The translations under genes were made by a program, and so were the position numbers. From Aquificota bacterium (GTDB lineage Bacteria; Aquificota; Aquificia; Aquificales; Aquificaceae): DNA of 13,823 nt. The notes beneath the pieces are model-generated. The model made no database searches. It was not told where the DNA came from and worked only from the letters and a program-made list of their open reading frames with translations. Every line of letters begins with the position of its first letter. Position 1 is the first letter of the stretch. Shown in pieces: positions 1 through 7,465 of the stretch. The DNA is taken from contig JAADEK010000075.1 of NCBI GenBank assembly GCA_013153455.1, forward strand, positions 1 through 13,823, in the 5' to 3' direction.

Positions 1-867
1 ACGTTCTTCATAGACTTCTCAACGATAAGCCTACTTCCTTACTTCCTTATAGCTCTGCTCCTGAGCGGTAGGGCACTGAGGGAAAGCCTTAGCTTCGCTT
101 TCGTCTTTTTATTCCCCTACGTCTTTTTCCTCTTCTTTTACTCGTTCATAAACTACGTATTTAAGGGAGATGCTCTTTACTTTTTGAGGGAGCACATACC
201 TACGCTCGCACTCCTTTGGTCCGCGAAGGCAAAACCCCACGCGGTTCACGTGATAGGACTCCTTGCGTATCTGGTTGGCTTTTTCTTCATGCGCGGGTAT
301 AGGCTCTTTTGGGCTATACCCATCTTTTACCTCCTTTCACTCTTTTACTTCAATCCGGTGAAGGAGCTCACGGATTTCGGAGTTTCACCCCTTTTTCTGT
401 TTGCGCTCTTTCTCGTTATGGGTATGAACCTCTCAAGAAAAAGCGCGAGACTTTTCCTAATCCTTTACCTTATACTTTTGAACCTCCTCTTTCTCTTTAC
501 ACCGGACAAAACCGAGAGGAACTTCGTAAAAGCCCTCACGGGAAGGGAATTTGAGAGAAACCTCCTTACATACAGAAAGGTGGGTGAGTTTGTGAACTCA
601 CTTGAGGGGAGCGTCTTTATGGACGACGAGGGGCTGTATCCCGCGGTCCTTTTCGTTGATGAGCCCTCCCGTCTTATCCTGCCCTACAGGTCCGAATACT
701 ACACGTTCCTTTTCTCGCTTAAGGGGAACGTTGATTGGGCTCTCGTGAAGACCTTCTATCCGAGGGACGACCTGTTTGCGAATTACAAAGAAAGCGTCAG
801 GGACTTCCTTGACGGGTGTTTCTACTACGGGGAGGTGGAAAATGTTAAGGTTTTTAGGTGCTCTTAG
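1..867 (+). CDS. Multi-pass membrane protein, C-terminal part; possible GT-C-fold glycosyltransferase (partial)
   Basis: The reading frame is open from the first base, so the true start lies upstream and 288 codons are visible, ending TAG at 865-867. Most of the visible part is a series of aromatic and Leu-rich membrane spans (roughly residues 5-20, 30-55, 80-97, 100-115, 127-142 and 147-165), followed by a soluble C-terminal tail of about 110 residues. Several helices with a C-terminal extracytoplasmic domain is the layout of GT-C lipid-linked-sugar glycosyltransferases (ArnT/PMT-like), but the N-terminal catalytic motifs are off the window, so this is inference. The gene overlaps the next one by 26 bases and starts the visible polysaccharide operon. 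A polysaccharide or lipid-carrier membrane protein of another family is also possible. Confidence 0.7.
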   Translation, partial: TFFIDFSTISLLPYFLIALLLSGRALRESLSFAFVFLFPYVFFLFFYSFINYVFKGDALYFLREHIPTLALLWSAKAKPHAVHVIGLLAYLVGFFFMRGYRLFWAIPIFYLLSLFYFNPVKELTDFGVSPLFLFALFLVMGMNLSRKSARLFLILYLILLNLLFLFTPDKTERNFVKALTGREFERNLLTYRKVGEFVNSLEGSVFMDDEGLYPAVLFVDEPSRLILPYRSEYYTFLFSLKGNVDWALVKTFYPRDDLFANYKESVRDFLDGCFYYGEVENVKVFRCS

Positions 868-2875
868 TTTCTTCATTTTGTTTACGCTTGCCTTTTCTCA
901 GGAGGAGGGATACTGTTTTCAGTTTCTTTCCTCTAAGAAGCTTGAGGTGGCTCGCTCCGCGTTTGAGAGGCTAAAGGACTACAACCTCCCGCTCCTGAGG
1001 GTAGAGAAGATAGGGGATTACTACGTCGTGAGGGCGGGCTTTTTCCGCTCAAGGGAAGAGGCGAGGAAACTCAGAAGGACGTTGAGGGAACTCGGTCTTT
1101 CCGCCCTCTTTGTGAGGTGTATATACGACGAAAAGAGGATAATCACGAGCCTCAAAAAGACGGAGAGAAAGAGTATACCCGTGACGAAAAAGCCTTGGAG
1201 TGTTCGTCTTACGCTTGAGGAGCTCGGCTTTACGGACGACGTGCTCCTTGAGGGTGCGCGTGTTCGTTACACGTTTTACTTCCCCGTTCTTCCAGAGCTT
1301 AAGGAAGGTAGGGCGGTCTTCCTCCTTCGGGTTCCGAAGCAACTCCCTAAAGATTCACGACTCGTTCTCCTCGTTGACGGAGTAGCTAAAGAAAGTATCC
1401 CGCTCCACAAAACGGGAGGGAGTCTCAGCGTTGAGCTTCCCTTCAAACCGAAGGAAGGCAGGCATTTCGTTGAGCTTGCGCTTGACTTTCACCTATACGA
1501 ACCGGAAGACATATGCGACGCCCTAAACTCCTCCCTCTGGGCTGTAATTCTGAGGGAGAGCGCGATTTACGTTGAGCTAAAGGACGAACTTCCCGACACG
1601 ATAAGGGACTTTTTACTTGACTACAAACCGAGGTTTGAGGTAGAAGGGGAGAAAAAGGAGCTCGCCCGTTTCTCTTATTACCTCGCTTCCCTCTACAGGA
1701 GGTATAACCTCTACAACCTTCGCTTCGGTGAGGGAAAGAAGGTGAGGATAGTGAGGGGGGAAGCTCGCTTGGTAGGGGATGAGCTTGAGCTTCCCGCGGA
1801 ATTTCTACTGAAGAAGGAGGATTTTTATCTCCTTACGCAAAGCGCGAGGGCGAGCTTTCTTGAGATAACAAAGGAGAGGGGGGCGGTGAGCTTTGCAAAT
1901 CTCGGCTTTAGAACCCAAACCCACAGGGGCTGGGGAAAAGCTGTATACTCAATACCCTTTTTCTTCGGACCCCAGAGGAAGGGGGAGGTTCTCCTGAGGT
2001 TTTCGTGGGGTGCTCCCGAAGGAGGGGGAGCTTGGATTTCGGTTCTCCTCAACAACGCGCTCATATGGTATGAGGAGCTTTCGGGCTTCGGGCGCTCGGA
2101 GAGACTCTTAGAACTCCCCGCGGACGAGCTTAGGAAGGGCTTAAACACCCTGACGGTCGTCTTTGCATACGTGCCGGAAGAAGGCTTTTGCAGGGGAACG
2201 ATACCCGACGCTTACTTCACGCTTTGGGACGATTCCGTTCTCATCACAAAAGGAAAGGGTGAATACCCAAAAAGGGTAAGGGATTACCTCTCATCCCTTG
2301 AGGGAAGCGTAGCCCTCTACATAGGAGAAGGTGTTCCCGAGGAGCTGGTAACGGAGTTCTTTAAGAACCTCGGGTATCTAAACCCGAGGGTTGAGGTGTG
2401 GCGTTCCTCCGATAGCCCGACCGAATCCCCCCAGACCGACTGGCTCGTTATCCTTGACAGGTTTGAGGAGCTTCATTACGGCTCTTTTCCCCTCCTTTAC
2501 GACGAGGGTGTGAGGGTATACGACCCGTATACGGGAAGGACCCTATGGAGCGTAAAGGCGAATTACGACTTTATAGTCCTTCAGGTCGGGGACGTGGGGG
2601 GCAGGCGTGCGCTCTTTGTCGGCGTAGCGGGACACCCAAAGAAGGAAACGCTCAAGTTTTTACGGTTTGATTTCCTGAGCGGTATGGAGGGAAACGCGGT
2701 GATAGTTCACGAGGAGGGTGTCTTTAACTTCACACTTCCCGAGCGCCAAAGGGTTGAAATTCAGAAAAAGAACCCCTTACTTGAGCTTATCTCACGCTAC
2801 CGCTACGTCCTGCTTTTCTTGACCATTGGTCTTATAACTTTCCTTATACTCCTTCTTTGGAGGAGGAACAGATGA
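842..2875 (+). CDS. SPOR domain + BcsB-like periplasmic polysaccharide-export subunit
   Basis: The protein has 677 residues. The start is ATG 842, preceded by GGGGAGG a few bases upstream, rather than an in-frame start at 776 that would lie before the signal peptide. Residues 1-19 are a signal peptide (MLRFLGALSFFILFTLAFS). Residues about 22-95 look like a SPOR domain: a beta strand, a helix, then YYVVRAGFFRSREEARKL, the typical core that binds bare peptidoglycan glycans. From about residue 118 the protein resembles BcsB, the periplasmic co-subunit of cellulose synthase, with alternating beta-rich and flavodoxin-like segments. A single C-terminal membrane helix (about 655-672) ends in RRNR, as in BcsB, where that helix docks on the synthase. 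ATGA overlap at 2872-2875 couples it to the next gene. The likely role is to guide the growing glycan through the periplasm for the synthase at 3605-5515. The BcsB assignment is from overall layout and local similarity, not a search. Confidence 0.75.
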   Translation: MLRFLGALSFFILFTLAFSQEEGYCFQFLSSKKLEVARSAFERLKDYNLPLLRVEKIGDYYVVRAGFFRSREEARKLRRTLRELGLSALFVRCIYDEKRIITSLKKTERKSIPVTKKPWSVRLTLEELGFTDDVLLEGARVRYTFYFPVLPELKEGRAVFLLRVPKQLPKDSRLVLLVDGVAKESIPLHKTGGSLSVELPFKPKEGRHFVELALDFHLYEPEDICDALNSSLWAVILRESAIYVELKDELPDTIRDFLLDYKPRFEVEGEKKELARFSYYLASLYRRYNLYNLRFGEGKKVRIVRGEARLVGDELELPAEFLLKKEDFYLLTQSARASFLEITKERGAVSFANLGFRTQTHRGWGKAVYSIPFFFGPQRKGEVLLRFSWGAPEGGGAWISVLLNNALIWYEELSGFGRSERLLELPADELRKGLNTLTVVFAYVPEEGFCRGTIPDAYFTLWDDSVLITKGKGEYPKRVRDYLSSLEGSVALYIGEGVPEELVTEFFKNLGYLNPRVEVWRSSDSPTESPQTDWLVILDRFEELHYGSFPLLYDEGVRVYDPYTGRTLWSVKANYDFIVLQVGDVGGRRALFVGVAGHPKKETLKFLRFDFLSGMEGNAVIVHEEGVFNFTLPERQRVEIQKKNPLLELISRYRYVLLFLTIGLITFLILLLWRRNR

Positions 2876-3648
2876 GAAAACTTCTTGCGGTTCTGGGCGC
2901 GGGCATAGCGCTCGCAAACCCGTGGGGAAGGGAAGAAGGTGAGCTATTTCTCAGCACACAGTTCTACTACTACGAGGCTACCAATTACTGGGACAACGAC
3001 GGGAACAAAAAGCCCATAGGTTGCACGTTCAAAAAGAGGGAGCTGGCGCTATACGGTGAGTTCGGACTCAGCTCAAGGACGACGATTTTCGGGAAAATCC
3101 CCTATCAGGACCTTGAGTGTGGCTCATCAAGCACGAGCGGTGTTTCCGACCTTGAGCTCGGACTCCAGAGGAAACTCTACCAGAGGGGAGCGGGGGTTGC
3201 GTCCCTGAAGCTCACCGGTATTATCCCGACGGGCTACTCAATAAACGACGACCTCCGTCTCGGATACGGCAGGGTCGGCGCTGAAGCTATGCTTCTGGGA
3301 GGTTACGGTTTTAGTAAAGGTTGGACCGAAGGGGGAGCGGGCTTTCGGTATTACGCGGGATACCCCTCGGAGCAGTTAAGGGGCTACTGGAGGATAGGGT
3401 TAAAGCCCGTGAACTGGGTAATCCTTATGAACACGCTTGAGATTCACTACGGACTCGGGAACGGAACTGTAAAGAGGATAGGAAAGAACGTAACCGTTGA
3501 GCCCGACTATAAGCTCCTTCAGAACGACCTCACCGTAGCCCTTAGACTCGGCAGGCTATGGATACAGATAGGATACCTTGACGCCCTTTGGGGGAGGATG
3601 ACGGGTGACGGGAGTAGCGTTTACTCTCAAGTGTGGTTCTTCTTCTGA
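2872..3648 (+). CDS. Outer-membrane beta-barrel protein of the polysaccharide operon
   Basis: The protein has 258 residues. I chose ATG 2872, which overlaps the previous stop as ATGA and has AGGAGG at 2861-2866 with a 5-base spacer; a TTG 15 bases earlier lacks this support. Residues 1-15 are a signal peptide ending ALA before NPWG. The mature part is made of alternating polar and hydrophobic strands rich in Gly, Tyr and Trp, and ends in Phe (VWFFF), the usual C-terminal signature recognised by the BAM insertion machinery. The size fits a barrel of about 10-12 strands. No TPR repeats are seen, unlike BcsC, PgaA or NfrA. By position between the BcsB-like protein and the synthase it is probably the export pore or a companion, but I do not recognise a named family. 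The next gene starts inside its last 44 bases. Confidence 0.75.
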   Translation: MRKLLAVLGAGIALANPWGREEGELFLSTQFYYYEATNYWDNDGNKKPIGCTFKKRELALYGEFGLSSRTTIFGKIPYQDLECGSSSTSGVSDLELGLQRKLYQRGAGVASLKLTGIIPTGYSINDDLRLGYGRVGAEAMLLGGYGFSKGWTEGGAGFRYYAGYPSEQLRGYWRIGLKPVNWVILMNTLEIHYGLGNGTVKRIGKNVTVEPDYKLLQNDLTVALRLGRLWIQIGYLDALWGRMTGDGSSVYSQVWFFF

Positions 3649-5515
3649 ACGGATAGGTGAGCTCTTTATAAAGAAGGGACTCCTCACCGAGGAACAACTA
3701 AAGGAAGCCCTTGAGTATCAAAAGAGATACGGAGGGAGACTCGGTTGGATACTCGCGAGCCTCGGATACGTTGACAGGGTATCCTTCTTCAAGGTTCTCG
3801 CGGAGCACTACGGGCTTCCCTTTGTTGAAGACCAAAGGGAAGTCCTCAGGAACATAGACAAGAAGTTCATAAAAAGATTTGACCCCGAGGAGCTTCTTCG
3901 CTACGAGATAATACCCGCACGCCTTGAAAACGGGATACTCTACGTATACACCTCATACCCCTGCGGTAAGAAGTTTTACGAGTTTCTTGAAAAGCACTTC
4001 AAGCCCGAGGATGTAAAGGAGGTCAGGGTCTTCGTAATCACAGACCTTGACCTGATGGAGGTTCTCAGAAAGCTATTTAACGACGTAATCGTTGATAGGG
4101 CTGTGAACGGGCTCTTTTACATGTCCCCCGACGACTCAGCAAAGCGCGTCTTTACGCGCGGACAGCTCCTTTTTATGTATATCTCACTCGTTCTTCTCGC
4201 TGTCTCGCTTACGTTCCAACCCTTACCGACGCTCATATTCCTGAACCTCCTCGTTCAGGTTTTTTACCTCTCGGTGAACTTATTTAAGTTCGTCGTGAGC
4301 GTAGCGGGAACCTTTACCGAGATAGAGTTTCGGGTTGAGGACGAGCTACTCAAAAGCCTTGATGAGAGAAACCTTCCCATGTATACGATACTCGTCCCCG
4401 CATACAAGGAGCCGGAGGTGATACCATACCTCGTGAAAGCCCTGAAGGCTCTGGATTACCCCGCGCACAAACTTGACGTTCTTTTCCTCCTTGAGGAAGA
4501 CGACAAGGAAACCATAGAGGCGGTAGAAAGGCAAAACTTACCCGCCAACTGGAGAATCATAAAGATTCCACCCTCCGAGCCGAGGACAAAACCAAAAGCC
4601 TGCAATTACGGACTCTTCTTCGCGAGGGGAGAGTATTTGGTCATATACGACGCGGAGGACATACCGGAAAAAACACAACTCAAAAAAGCAATCGTAGCCT
4701 TCAACTACTTTCCGAAAGACTACATATGCTTTCAGGCTGCCCTCAACTTCTACAACAGGGATGAGAACTTCCTGACGAGGATGTTTACACTTGAATACTC
4801 ATACTGGTTTGATTACATGCTCCCGGGTCTTCACAGGCTCAAGATGATTATACCCCTCGGGGGAACGAGCAACCACTTCATAACCCAAAAACTCAGGGAG
4901 CTCGGGGGCTGGGACCCCTACAACGTCACCGAGGACGCTGACCTCGGGGTTCGCGCCTTTGAGCGCGGATACAAGGTAGGGGTCATAGACTCAACGACAT
5001 ACGAGGAAGCAAACACAAAGCTCGGGAACTGGATAAGACAACGCTCCCGCTGGATAAAAGGCTACATGCAAACGTGGCTCGTTCACATGAGACACCCCTA
5101 CAAACTCTTGAAGAGAATCGGGTTCAGGGGTTTTATGAGCTTTCAGCTCCTCATCGGCGGGACACCTGTTATGTTTCTCGTGAACCCGATTATGTGGGTT
5201 ATGTTCGCCTATTGGCTCATAACCAGAACCTACGCACTTGAGCCCATATTTCCCCCCTTTGTCCTCTACACAGCCCTGTTTAACCTCTTTATGGGAAACT
5301 TCCTCGCCATTTACCTCTCAATGCTCGCGGTCTTCAAGCGTCGCTACTACAACCTCCTTCCCTACGCTCTCCTCAACCCCGTATACTGGGTTCTTCACAG
5401 CATAGCCGCATACAAAGCCCTTTACGAGCTTTTCGTGAAACCCTTTTACTGGCAAAAAACACAGCACGGGATAAGCAAACTAAAGCCCGCAGGCTTAGAG
5501 AATATACCTGCTTAG
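3605..5515 (+). CDS. MshEN (c-di-GMP sensor)-GT2 processive glycosyltransferase, membrane polysaccharide synthase
   Basis: The protein has 636 residues and starts at GTG 3605; GGGGAGG at 3591-3597 lies 7 bases upstream and no later in-frame start precedes the first domain. Residues 14-70 carry two tandem MshEN-like motifs: R16-I-G-x-L...G25-L-L...L...L...Q39 and R45-L-G-x-x-L...L-G54-Y-V...L65. In MshE and NfrB this module binds cyclic di-GMP. Two membrane spans follow (about 188-205 and 208-235). The GT2 catalytic domain (about 258-490) has VPAYKEPE, the metal motif YDAEDIP (D349, D352), TED (442-444, the base) and QRSRW (479-483), the last being the mark of processive synthases such as BcsA. 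At least four further helices (about 510-605) complete the membrane channel. Sugar-nucleotide donor is unknown. E. coli NfrB has the same two modules in the opposite order. Its last 21 bases overlap the hslU stop region from the other strand. Confidence 0.88.
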   Translation: MTGVAFTLKCGSSSERIGELFIKKGLLTEEQLKEALEYQKRYGGRLGWILASLGYVDRVSFFKVLAEHYGLPFVEDQREVLRNIDKKFIKRFDPEELLRYEIIPARLENGILYVYTSYPCGKKFYEFLEKHFKPEDVKEVRVFVITDLDLMEVLRKLFNDVIVDRAVNGLFYMSPDDSAKRVFTRGQLLFMYISLVLLAVSLTFQPLPTLIFLNLLVQVFYLSVNLFKFVVSVAGTFTEIEFRVEDELLKSLDERNLPMYTILVPAYKEPEVIPYLVKALKALDYPAHKLDVLFLLEEDDKETIEAVERQNLPANWRIIKIPPSEPRTKPKACNYGLFFARGEYLVIYDAEDIPEKTQLKKAIVAFNYFPKDYICFQAALNFYNRDENFLTRMFTLEYSYWFDYMLPGLHRLKMIIPLGGTSNHFITQKLRELGGWDPYNVTEDADLGVRAFERGYKVGVIDSTTYEEANTKLGNWIRQRSRWIKGYMQTWLVHMRHPYKLLKRIGFRGFMSFQLLIGGTPVMFLVNPIMWVMFAYWLITRTYALEPIFPPFVLYTALFNLFMGNFLAIYLSMLAVFKRRYYNLLPYALLNPVYWVLHSIAAYKALYELFVKPFYWQKTQHGISKLKPAGLENIPA

Positions 5516-6847
5516 CTCCTCGTCCTTAACAAGCTCACCGAGCTTCGCCCTCACGAACTTAGCGTCTATTATGATTGTCTGCCCAGCCATCTCCGGTGCG
5601 TTGAAGGAGATATCTTCAAGGAGCTTCTCCATGACGGTGTGGAGTCTCCTCGCACCGATGTTTTCGGTCTTTGCGTTTATCTCTTCCGCTATGCGGGCTA
5701 TCTCGTCTATCGCGTCCTCCGTAAACTCAAGGTGAACGTCCTCGGTCTTGAGGAGTTCAATATACTGCTTCGTGAGGGCGTTCTTCGGCTCAACGAGTAT
5801 ACGTTTGAAGTCCTCGCGCGTCAGGGGCTTTAGCTCCACCCTTATGGGAAAGCGTCCCTGAAGCTCGGGTATGAGGTCCGAGGGCTTTGCCATGTGAAAG
5901 GCACCCGCGCCTATAAAGAGTATGTGGTCCGTCCTGACGGGTCCGTATTTGGTGTTTACGGTTGTTCCCTCAAGAATGGGAAGGAGGTCTCTCTGGACAC
6001 CCTCGCGTGAAACACCCGGTCCCGCGCCCGGCGTCTTTACCGCTATCTTGTCAATCTCGTCTATGAAGATTATCCCGTAGTTTTCCGCCCTCTCTATAGC
6101 CTCTCGCGCTACCTCCTCGTGGTCTATGAGCTTCTCCGCCTCCTCCTGCTCAAGGAGCTGAAGGGCTTCTTTTACCTTTACCTTTCTCCTCCTCTTTGAG
6201 GGAAAAAGACCCGAAAGCATCTCCTTCAGCTGGTTCTCAAGCTCCTCAAGACCCGGGGGTCCCGCTACCCCGACCATCGGAACGACCTTCTCCTTTACCT
6301 CAATCTCAACGAGTCTCTCGTCAAGCTCACCCCTCCTGAGCTTCTCCCTCAACTCCTCCCGCTTTGAGTGGTCCTGAGTTCCCCGTATCCCGAAGCTCGT
6401 AAACTGGTGCGGAACCAGATAATCAAGGAGCCTCTCCTCCGCGAGCCTTCTCGCCCTCTCCCTTACCTCCTTTACCTTTTCCTGCTTAACCATCTGGTAT
6501 GAGACCTCAACAAGCTCCCTCACCATACTCTCAACGTCCCTCCCCACGTAACCTATCTCGGTGTATTTCGTAGCCTCAACCTTAACAAAGGGAGCCTTTA
6601 TGAGGCTCGCGAGCCTTCTGGCTATCTCCGTCTTTCCCACACCCGTGGGACCTATCATGAGTATGTTCTTGGGAACCACCTCGTTGCGAAGGCTTTCGGG
6701 AAGACGCTGACGCCTCCAGCGGTTCCTGAGCGCTATCGCGACCGCCTTCTTCGCCTCTTCCTGACCTATAACGTATTTGTTCAGCTCCTCAACAACACGC
6801 CTCGGGGTAAGCTCACGGAGGAGCTCAGAAAGGGATTTCGTCGTCAT
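5495..6847 (-). CDS. hslU: HslU, ATPase/unfoldase subunit of the HslUV (ClpYQ) protease
   Basis: The 450-residue protein has the usual HslU length. HslU is a hexameric AAA+ ring in the cytosol that unfolds substrates and threads them into HslV. Visible motifs are Walker A GPTGVGKT (66-73), the pore loop GYVGRD (99-104), a charged intermediate domain (about 110-245), Walker B IIFIDE (259-264), the arginine-finger segment GRFPIR (331-336), sensor 2 GARRL (398-402) and the C-terminal tail ELSRYIL, which in known HslU inserts into HslV pockets to activate it. ATG 6847 has GAGGG 8 bases upstream. The gene starts inside the last 23 bases of an unrecognised gene, so the pair is probably co-transcribed and translationally coupled. 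hslV is not in the window, although the two are usually adjacent in bacteria. Its 3' end overlaps the convergent glycosyltransferase by 21 bases. Confidence 0.98.
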   Translation of the reverse strand: MTTKSLSELLRELTPRRVVEELNKYVIGQEEAKKAVAIALRNRWRRQRLPESLRNEVVPKNILMIGPTGVGKTEIARRLASLIKAPFVKVEATKYTEIGYVGRDVESMVRELVEVSYQMVKQEKVKEVRERARRLAEERLLDYLVPHQFTSFGIRGTQDHSKREELREKLRRGELDERLVEIEVKEKVVPMVGVAGPPGLEELENQLKEMLSGLFPSKRRRKVKVKEALQLLEQEEAEKLIDHEEVAREAIERAENYGIIFIDEIDKIAVKTPGAGPGVSREGVQRDLLPILEGTTVNTKYGPVRTDHILFIGAGAFHMAKPSDLIPELQGRFPIRVELKPLTREDFKRILVEPKNALTKQYIELLKTEDVHLEFTEDAIDEIARIAEEINAKTENIGARRLHTVMEKLLEDISFNAPEMAGQTIIIDAKFVRAKLGELVKDEELSRYIL

Positions 6848-7292
6848 CCTTTGAACCCTCTTGAGTCGGCTCCATAAACGTCTCCCTCACTATACGGTCA
6901 AGGAAGGCGTCAAGGTCTTCGGGAAACTTCTCAAATTCCAACTTCTCGGGATAAACCTTCTCCACAACGTCGGGGGGCGGGTTCCCGAATCCTATCGCGG
7001 GCGTTATCCTCTTTGCACCCCTGCGAACCGCCTCACCTATCGCTATCCTGTAGGCTTCCCTGAGGGCGGTCTGGATGTCCGAAAAGCGGTCAATCTCGTC
7101 CCCGAGCTCGTAAAGGACTATATCGTATGCGTCCCTCTTGAACTTCTCCCAGTCCTTTACCCGCCTTATGTAGAGCTTACCCTGCTGACCCGTCGTCTCA
7201 ACCGAGGAGAGGTCCTTGAGCTTGAAGGTAACGATGTAGTAATCAATCAACTCCCTATCCGCGTAAACGTCAATAAAGAAGAAGAACTCCAT
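6825..7292 (-). CDS. Unrecognised conserved-looking protein with SSB-like acidic C-terminal tip
   Basis: I do not recognise this 155-residue protein. It starts with an aromatic hydrophobic strand ([20 protein letters not shown]), has a charged alpha/beta core, a helix around 95-115, a GFGNPPPD loop near residue 125, and a last helix before a flexible acidic end. The final residues are KDDDEIPF, very like the DDDIPF tip with which bacterial SSB recruits repair and replication proteins; the rest does not look like an SSB OB fold. The tail codons overlap the hslU start by 23 bases, so it is the upstream gene of a two-gene unit with hslU. ATG 7292 has no Shine-Dalgarno sequence; a TATTAT box ends 6 bases before it, so the message may be leaderless. 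Coding status is supported by codon use and coupling to hslU, function is unknown. Confidence 0.8.
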   Translation of the reverse strand: MEFFFFIDVYADRELIDYYIVTFKLKDLSSVETTGQQGKLYIRRVKDWEKFKRDAYDIVLYELGDEIDRFSDIQTALREAYRIAIGEAVRRGAKRITPAIGFGNPPPDVVEKVYPEKLEFEKFPEDLDAFLDRIVRETFMEPTQEGSKDDDEIPF

Positions 7293-7298
7293 ATTAAC

Positions 7299-7319
7299 AT
7301 AATATTACCCCTGCGGGGT
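7299..7319 (-). promoter_or_regulatory. Putative -10 box and GC palindrome upstream of the 7292 gene
   Basis: Read on the minus strand, TATTAT at 7304-7299 resembles a -10 hexamer, and the initiating base would fall at or next to the ATG at 7292. Just upstream is a perfect 13-base inverted repeat, ACCCC-TGC-GGGGT (7307-7319), placed in the -10/-35 spacer and between two divergent transcription units. It could be an operator or a small hairpin. A weak TTGGAC at 7329-7324 is the only -35 candidate. Sequence pattern only. Confidence 0.35.
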
Positions 7320-7333
7320 CTAAGTCCAAGGAG

Positions 7334-7361
7334 TTGAAAGAAGGAAACGCTTGTGTAAAAT
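7334..7361 (+). promoter_or_regulatory. Putative sigma-70-type promoter for tRNA-Gln-prs
   Basis: TTGAAA at 7334-7339 and TAAAAT at 7356-7361 are separated by 16 bases. Initiation would fall near 7368, about a dozen bases before the tRNA 5' end, so a short 5' leader would be removed. It is the only good pair of hexamers in the 87-base gap between the divergent units. An alternative TATATT at 7361-7366 gives a poorer spacing. Confidence 0.55.
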
Positions 7362-7379
7362 ATATTAATTGGAAGGGCT

Positions 7380-7455
7380 TGGGGCGTAGCTCAACTGGCA
7401 GAGCACCGGACTTTGGATCCGGGGGTTCCAGGTTCGAGTCCTGGCGCCCCAGCCA
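7380..7455 (+). tRNA. tRNA-Gln, anticodon UUG, CCA encoded
   Basis: A full cloverleaf can be folded. The acceptor stem is TGGGGCG (7380-7386) with CGCCCCA (7445-7451), giving a U1-A72 pair as is usual in tRNA-Gln. The D stem is GCTC/GAGC, and the anticodon stem CCGGA/TCCGG carries loop CTTTGGA with anticodon TTG at 7413-7415. The variable loop has five bases, and the T stem is CCAGG/CCTGG with loop TTCGAGT. G73 is followed by encoded CCA (7453-7455). Only 10 bases separate the CCA from the prs start codon, so the tRNA is almost certainly cut out of a transcript shared with prs. Confidence 0.97.
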
Positions 7456-7465
7456 CTAAAACCCC

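Noticed and set aside
776..841. Upstream start at 776 for the SPOR-BcsB-like protein.
   Set aside because: It would put 22 charged residues before a clear signal peptide; ATG 842 has a good ribosome binding site.
6861..7337. Open frame antisense to the 7292 gene (158 codons).
   Set aside because: The minus-strand gene is supported by coupling to hslU and start context; the antisense product has no recognisable features.
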